This document shows, piece by piece, positions 61,055-64,000 of a DNA stretch of 64,000 nt. Both the position numbers and the translations under genes were made by a program. The stretch is taken from NCBI GenBank assembly GCA_041287495.1, contig JBEULE010000036.1, positions 1-64,000 of the forward strand. The letters run 5' to 3'. How positions within the stretch are numbered: the stretch's first letter is position 1; the number at the start of each line of letters is the position of its first letter. The DNA is from JAOABC01 sp041287495. GTDB taxonomy: Bacteria > Aquificota > Aquificia > Aquificales > Hydrogenothermaceae. Below the pieces are notes generated by a model. The model saw only the letters and a program-made list of their open reading frames with translations, ran no database searches and was not told the DNA's origin.

Positions 61055-61812
61055 ATTACATCTTTTTTTTAGGAACAGCAGGTGGCAGGACTGTAGTTTT
61101 TAGGCAACTTAGATATTCAGGGGGACTCTGGCTTAATATAAAAAGTAAAAATATACTTGTTGACCCTGGACCGGGAAGTTTAATAAGGATATTTGAGTTT
61201 AAAAGAGAACCAAAAGACCTAAAAGGTATTATACTAACACATAGACATTTAGACCATGTAGCAGACATAGCTTCTGTTGTAGAGTCTGCTACTGAAAGTA
61301 ACACAAAAAAGTTAGACTTTCTATTAGCTCCCTATGATACAGTTGATGGAGAAGATCCAGTAGTTTTAAAGTACACAAAGAAAGGTTTTAAGCAGATATG
61401 GATTACACAGTTAAACCAAGAGTATAACTATGAAGGAATATTGATAAAACCTTTAATAAAACATATACATCAAGGAGCAGATACTTACAGTTTATGTATA
61501 TTTTATGACAATAAAAAAGTTGTTTTAGTTCCGTGTGGCAGATTTTATGAAGATATGCTCTATGCATATCCTGAAAATCCTGACATAATGGTGTTTAACA
61601 CAACTTTTGTAAAACCAAATCCACATTTCTATCATCTATCTGCTGAAGATGTCGAAAAGATTATAAAAGAAGTAAAACCCAAAAAAGCTATTTTAACTCA
61701 TTATAGCTTGATGATGTTAAAAGAGAATCCTGAGAAAGTGGCAAAATTGATGAGTGATAAGACAGGAATAGAAGTTATAGCTGCAAAAGATGGACTTAAA
61801 GTGGAGTTTTAG
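61048..61812 (+). CDS. MBL-fold metal-dependent hydrolase with a probable ATT start
   Basis: The open frame encodes a complete MBL protein: FFLGTAGGRTVVFRQ, LRYSGGLWLN, LVDPGPGSLIRIF, metal site THRHLDHVADI (H65, H67, D69, H70), a mid HIHQGADTYSL, then KKAILTHYSL. A start at the first canonical codon, TTG 61441, would delete the metal site. Upstream, the frame contains no ATG, GTG or TTG before an in-frame stop at 60973. The ATT at 61048 lies 9 bases after GGAGG (61034-61038) and gives 254 residues. The frame passes through eight T (61062-61069), so a slippage or sequencing issue should be considered. Probably cotranscribed with the SDR gene and thiO. Confidence 0.75.
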   Translation: MLDYIFFLGTAGGRTVVFRQLRYSGGLWLNIKSKNILVDPGPGSLIRIFEFKREPKDLKGIILTHRHLDHVADIASVVESATESNTKKLDFLLAPYDTVDGEDPVVLKYTKKGFKQIWITQLNQEYNYEGILIKPLIKHIHQGADTYSLCIFYDNKKVVLVPCGRFYEDMLYAYPENPDIMVFNTTFVKPNPHFYHLSAEDVEKIIKEVKPKKAILTHYSLMMLKENPEKVAKLMSDKTGIEVIAAKDGLKVEF

Positions 61813-62901
61813 ATGAAAGGAATAATAGTTGGTGGTGGAATTATAGGGCTTTCTCTTGCAAGGGCTTTTCATAAACTTGGATATGAGATAGTGTTGATTG
61901 AAAAGGGATTCTTAGGTAGAGGTGCATCTTGGGCAGCTGGTGGAATGCTTGCACCACAGGCAGAAGGATTAAGTGGTGTAATGCTTGAGTTCTGTCTTCA
62001 AAGTAGAGAGATGTATAAAAACTTTATAAAAGAGATAGAGTCAGACACTGGAGATGATGTAGGATTCTGGGAGTGTGGGATAGTATATCCAGCTTTCTCC
62101 CAAGAAGATGAAGAGATTTTGAAGAAAAGGATAGATTACTATAACAAATTGGGATTAAAGGCAAATTGGTATACAAGGAAAGAACTTGAAGATGCTGGCT
62201 ATATTCTTGGTAATCAGATTGTAGGTGGAGCATTTTTCCCTGATGATAAACAGGTTGATAACAGATTACTTGTAAATGCTTTAGTTAAATATGTAAAATC
62301 TTCCGGAATAACAGTTATGGAAAGAACTACGGCTATCAGAATAAACAGTGATAAAAATAAGTTTTCAAGTCTTACAACAAATAAAGGAGATATATCCGGT
62401 GATTTTTGTATAATAGCAGCCGGTGCGTGGTCATCTGAGGTTTATAACACGAAAGTTTTTCCTATAAAGGGACAGATGATAAGTTTTAAACAGCAAAAAG
62501 GAGAGCTAGACAAAATATTCTACAGTAAAAAAGCATACATAATACCGAGAAAAAACAGCAACATTATAGTTGTTGGAGCAACAGAAGAAAATGTATCTTT
62601 CAAACCTGAAAATACAGTCGGTGGTATCTTTGTCCTCCTAAAAGGGCTTTTAGAAACATTTCCAAAGTTTAAAGATAGAGAGTTTTTGGATAAGTGGTAT
62701 GGATTTAGACCGGCAACTCCCGACGGTATGCCAATTATAGGAAAGACAGATATAGAAAATCTATATATAGCTACAGGACATTACAGAAACGGTATATTAC
62801 TTACCCCTATAACAACAAAAGTTCTCGTAAATCTGATACATAAAGACGAAAAAAGCAGATTTTTAGATAGTTTTAATTTCTTTAGATTTCAACAATCATA
62901 A
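61813..62901 (+). CDS. thiO: Glycine oxidase ThiO
   Basis: The FAD-dependent oxidase (362 residues) makes iminoglycine for the thiazole of thiamine. The FAD motif GIIVGGGIIGLSLARAFHKLGYEIVLIEK, ASWAAGGMLAPQAEG, and YGFRPATPDGMPIIG with ATGHYRNGILLTPIT are typical for ThiO. A related D-amino-acid oxidase is the alternative. The ATG follows the MBL stop directly. ThiS is at 29068. Confidence 0.9.
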   Translation: MKGIIVGGGIIGLSLARAFHKLGYEIVLIEKGFLGRGASWAAGGMLAPQAEGLSGVMLEFCLQSREMYKNFIKEIESDTGDDVGFWECGIVYPAFSQEDEEILKKRIDYYNKLGLKANWYTRKELEDAGYILGNQIVGGAFFPDDKQVDNRLLVNALVKYVKSSGITVMERTTAIRINSDKNKFSSLTTNKGDISGDFCIIAAGAWSSEVYNTKVFPIKGQMISFKQQKGELDKIFYSKKAYIIPRKNSNIIVVGATEENVSFKPENTVGGIFVLLKGLLETFPKFKDREFLDKWYGFRPATPDGMPIIGKTDIENLYIATGHYRNGILLTPITTKVLVNLIHKDEKSRFLDSFNFFRFQQS

Positions 62902-62916
62902 AAAGGGGTTTGTGTA

Positions 62917-63249
62917 ATGAAATTAGGAGAGTATATTGAGAAAGGTTCAAAGAATATTGTGGAAGAAAAACCTGAAAATTACAGAGAGTTAGGAAAAGCA
63001 AAATCTGGATGCCATTTAGTTACAGTTTATATTAAAGAAAGTGGAGATAAATTAGAAGATGTTAAAATTAAGGCAACAAAGAGATGTAAGAAGCTCCTTG
63101 CTATAGCCGACTTTATCGCAAAGACTTCAAAGAATAAAGGAAAATTAGAAATAAATGAAGAAGAGATTTTAAATTTCTTTAAAGAAGAAAAAGAGATAGA
63201 CAAAATTAAAGACAGAATAAATTTAATCAAATCAGCCATCGGAAGTTAG
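62917..63249 (+). CDS. Small IscU/NifU-N-like protein with two cysteines
   Basis: The 110-residue protein follows the start of an IscU scaffold: KPENYRELGKAKSGCHLVTVYIKESGDKLEDVKIKATKRCKKLLAIADFIAK. C32 and C57 fall where IscU has its first two cluster cysteines (GC..., then ...GC). The third cysteine is absent and the C-terminus is a different charged helical end. It may be a degenerate relative working in sulfur transfer or a redox protein; function is not claimed. AAAGGGG precedes the ATG. It overlaps the convergent EVE gene by 18 bases. Confidence 0.6.
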   Translation: MKLGEYIEKGSKNIVEEKPENYRELGKAKSGCHLVTVYIKESGDKLEDVKIKATKRCKKLLAIADFIAKTSKNKGKLEINEEEILNFFKEEKEIDKIKDRINLIKSAIGS

Positions 63250-63630
63250 TTTTAGGATGATGTTAGCCAATTCATCACTTACAGGCATAACGGAGAGACG
63301 AGGCATTTTAACTAAATAGAAATCTTTAAAATCCGGCATCTTCTTAATATCTGAAAGTTTAATGAATTTTTTAAATTTCTTCACTGGTGCTACATCAACT
63401 ACATATAGTCCATCTTCATATATGTAAGGCTCAGATATAGCTTTGGCTAAACCAACAATCTGTTTTTCTTTTCCTGTATGGTATATAAATATCAGATTAC
63501 CTTCTTTCACAGATTTTAAAAATTTTTGAGCCAGAGGATTTTTTACCCCATTCCAAACAGTTTTACCTTCTTTTTCCAATACATCAAATGAGTATTCTTG
63601 CGGTTCAGTTTTAAACAAAAAATATGCCAT
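63232..63630 (-). CDS. EVE-domain protein
   Basis: This 132-residue protein is a complete EVE (PUA-like) domain: MAYFLFKTEPQEYSFDVLEKEGKTVWNGVKNP, GNLIFIYHTGKEKQIVGLAKA, KKMPDFKDFYLVKMPRLSVMPVSDE. The fold binds modified bases in DNA or RNA and occurs in stand-alone housekeeping proteins as well as modified-DNA restriction systems. No restriction partner is adjacent. AGGAGG precedes the ATG. Confidence 0.9.
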   Translation of the reverse strand: MAYFLFKTEPQEYSFDVLEKEGKTVWNGVKNPLAQKFLKSVKEGNLIFIYHTGKEKQIVGLAKAISEPYIYEDGLYVVDVAPVKKFKKFIKLSDIKKMPDFKDFYLVKMPRLSVMPVSDELANIILKLTSDG

Positions 63631-63645
63631 AACAACCTCCTTATC

Positions 63646-63654
63646 TGGTATAAT
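63646..63654 (+). promoter_or_regulatory. Extended -10 promoter of lptB, probably leaderless
   Basis: TGGTATAAT ends 6 bases before the lptB ATG. No ribosome site separates them. It lies in the 30-base divergent gap from the EVE gene. Confidence 0.65.
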
Positions 63655-63660
63655 TTTATC

Positions 63661-64000
63661 ATGAATAAAAACTACTTAAAACTTAACAGTATATCTAAAA
63701 GATATAAAGGTAGAAATGTTCTTAATAATGTATCTCTATATGTTGAAGAAGGTGATATTGTAGGACTACTTGGACCAAACGGAGCCGGAAAAACTACCAC
63801 TTTTAAATGTATTCTTGGATTTGTAAAACCGGATGATGGTAAAGTTATATTAAACGGTGAAGATATTACAGAATTACCGGTTTATGAGAGAGCAAAGAAA
63901 GGTATATCCTTTTTACCACAGGAGTCTTCAATATTTAGAGATTTGACAGTATGGGAAAATTTGATGATGTTTTTAGAGTTTCAGGATATAACAAAAGAAC
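63661..64000 (+). CDS. lptB: LPS export ABC transporter ATPase LptB (5' part, runs off the window)
   Basis: The first 113 residues are visible. They read LKLNSISKRYKGRNVLNNVSLYVEEGDIVGLLGPNGAGKTTTF (Walker A) and KKGISFLPQESSIFRDLTVWENLMM, with the Q-loop, matching LptB, which energises lipopolysaccharide transport with LptFG. A branched-chain amino acid LivF-type ATPase is the alternative, but FLPQESSIFRDLTVWENL favours LptB. The gene is cut by the window end. Confidence 0.85.
   Translation, partial: MNKNYLKLNSISKRYKGRNVLNNVSLYVEEGDIVGLLGPNGAGKTTTFKCILGFVKPDDGKVILNGEDITELPVYERAKKGISFLPQESSIFRDLTVWENLMMFLEFQDITKE

Noticed and set aside
61060..61070. Programmed frameshift at the T8 run in the MBL gene
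   Set aside because: The two other upstream frames meet stops just before the run (TAG 61052, TGA 61044) with no useful start, so slipping there would not give a longer product.
61441..61812. A separate short gene starting at TTG 61441
   Set aside because: The same frame continues upstream with the MBL metal motif and N-terminal core, so this is the middle of a longer gene.
63232..63630. EVE protein as part of a modified-DNA restriction system
   Set aside because: It is a lone EVE domain with no nuclease or methylase neighbour; the housekeeping form is more likely.

Overview
The window is AT-rich chromosomal DNA (about one third G+C by eye), densely packed, with many 1-26 base overlaps between neighbouring genes. 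Its content fits a thermophilic, sulfur-oxidising chemolithoautotroph of the Aquificales, most likely the Hydrogenothermaceae (Sulfurihydrogenibium/Persephonella type). The grounds are a Sox thiosulfate-oxidation locus without soxCD, a Rieske/cytochrome bc complex, a SecA with a long NBD1 insert, and the general protein flavour. The placement is an inference; no rRNA is present to confirm it.

Layout. 1-11.1 kb: periplasmic tandem rhodanese (-), then gyrA, a small membrane protein, an aminotransferase and a 58-residue membrane ORF (+), comEC and a DedA protein (-), tRNA-Met(CAU), a coiled-coil zinc-ribbon protein and mtnP (+), mnmG (-). 11.2-23.8 kb (all -): a sensing cassette (PhnD-like binding protein, histidine kinase, NtrC-type regulator) followed by a Sox operon in the order soxX, thioredoxin, soxY, soxZ, soxA, soxB, DUF302, DsrE, di-haem peroxidase, MBL hydrolase, DsrE, DUF302. 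A near-perfect sigma-54 promoter and two phased 16-bp dyads lie directly in front of soxX. 23.9-33.1 kb: HerA-like ATPase, a deleted phosphoribosyltransferase remnant, a haem lipoprotein, ferredoxin, tgt-hisS-thiS-fabI-DUF2628-mtnD-mtnB, nth and tonB. 33.2-47.9 kb: dxs, lytic transglycosylase, mfd, exonuclease, proC, hemW, PilZ protein, dksA-like gene, lspA, secA, EAL protein. 47.9-55.5 kb (-): an alaC-dppB-dppC-hemD run and a run nlpD-like-acyP-mobB-accD-pgeF. 55.6-64 kb: petABC, a YyaL-type protein, a pteridine-reductase-like SDR, an MBL hydrolase whose frame has no canonical start, thiO, an IscU-like protein, an EVE protein (-), and the 5' part of lptB.

How the genes work together. Sox proteins would oxidise thiosulfate in the periplasm and pass electrons through c-type cytochromes; the bc complex at 55.6-58.2 kb is part of the same respiratory chain. 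The upstream cassette and the sigma-54 site suggest that the sox operon is switched on by a periplasmic ligand, plausibly a sulfur oxyanion. Two periplasmic DsrE proteins with single cysteines and two DUF302 proteins may handle the sulfur left on SoxYZ when SoxCD is missing. Methionine salvage (mtnP, mtnB, mtnD), thiamine (thiS, thiO), haem (hemD, hemW), lipid (fabI, accD) and isoprenoid (dxs) genes are scattered among housekeeping genes.

Notable points of gene expression: three genes (nth, pgeF, lptB) have an extended -10 element only 6-7 bases before the ATG and no ribosome binding site, so they look leaderless; tgt and one MBL gene appear to need non-standard start codons (CTG, ATT). No IS elements, CRISPR arrays, rRNA genes or prophage genes were seen.
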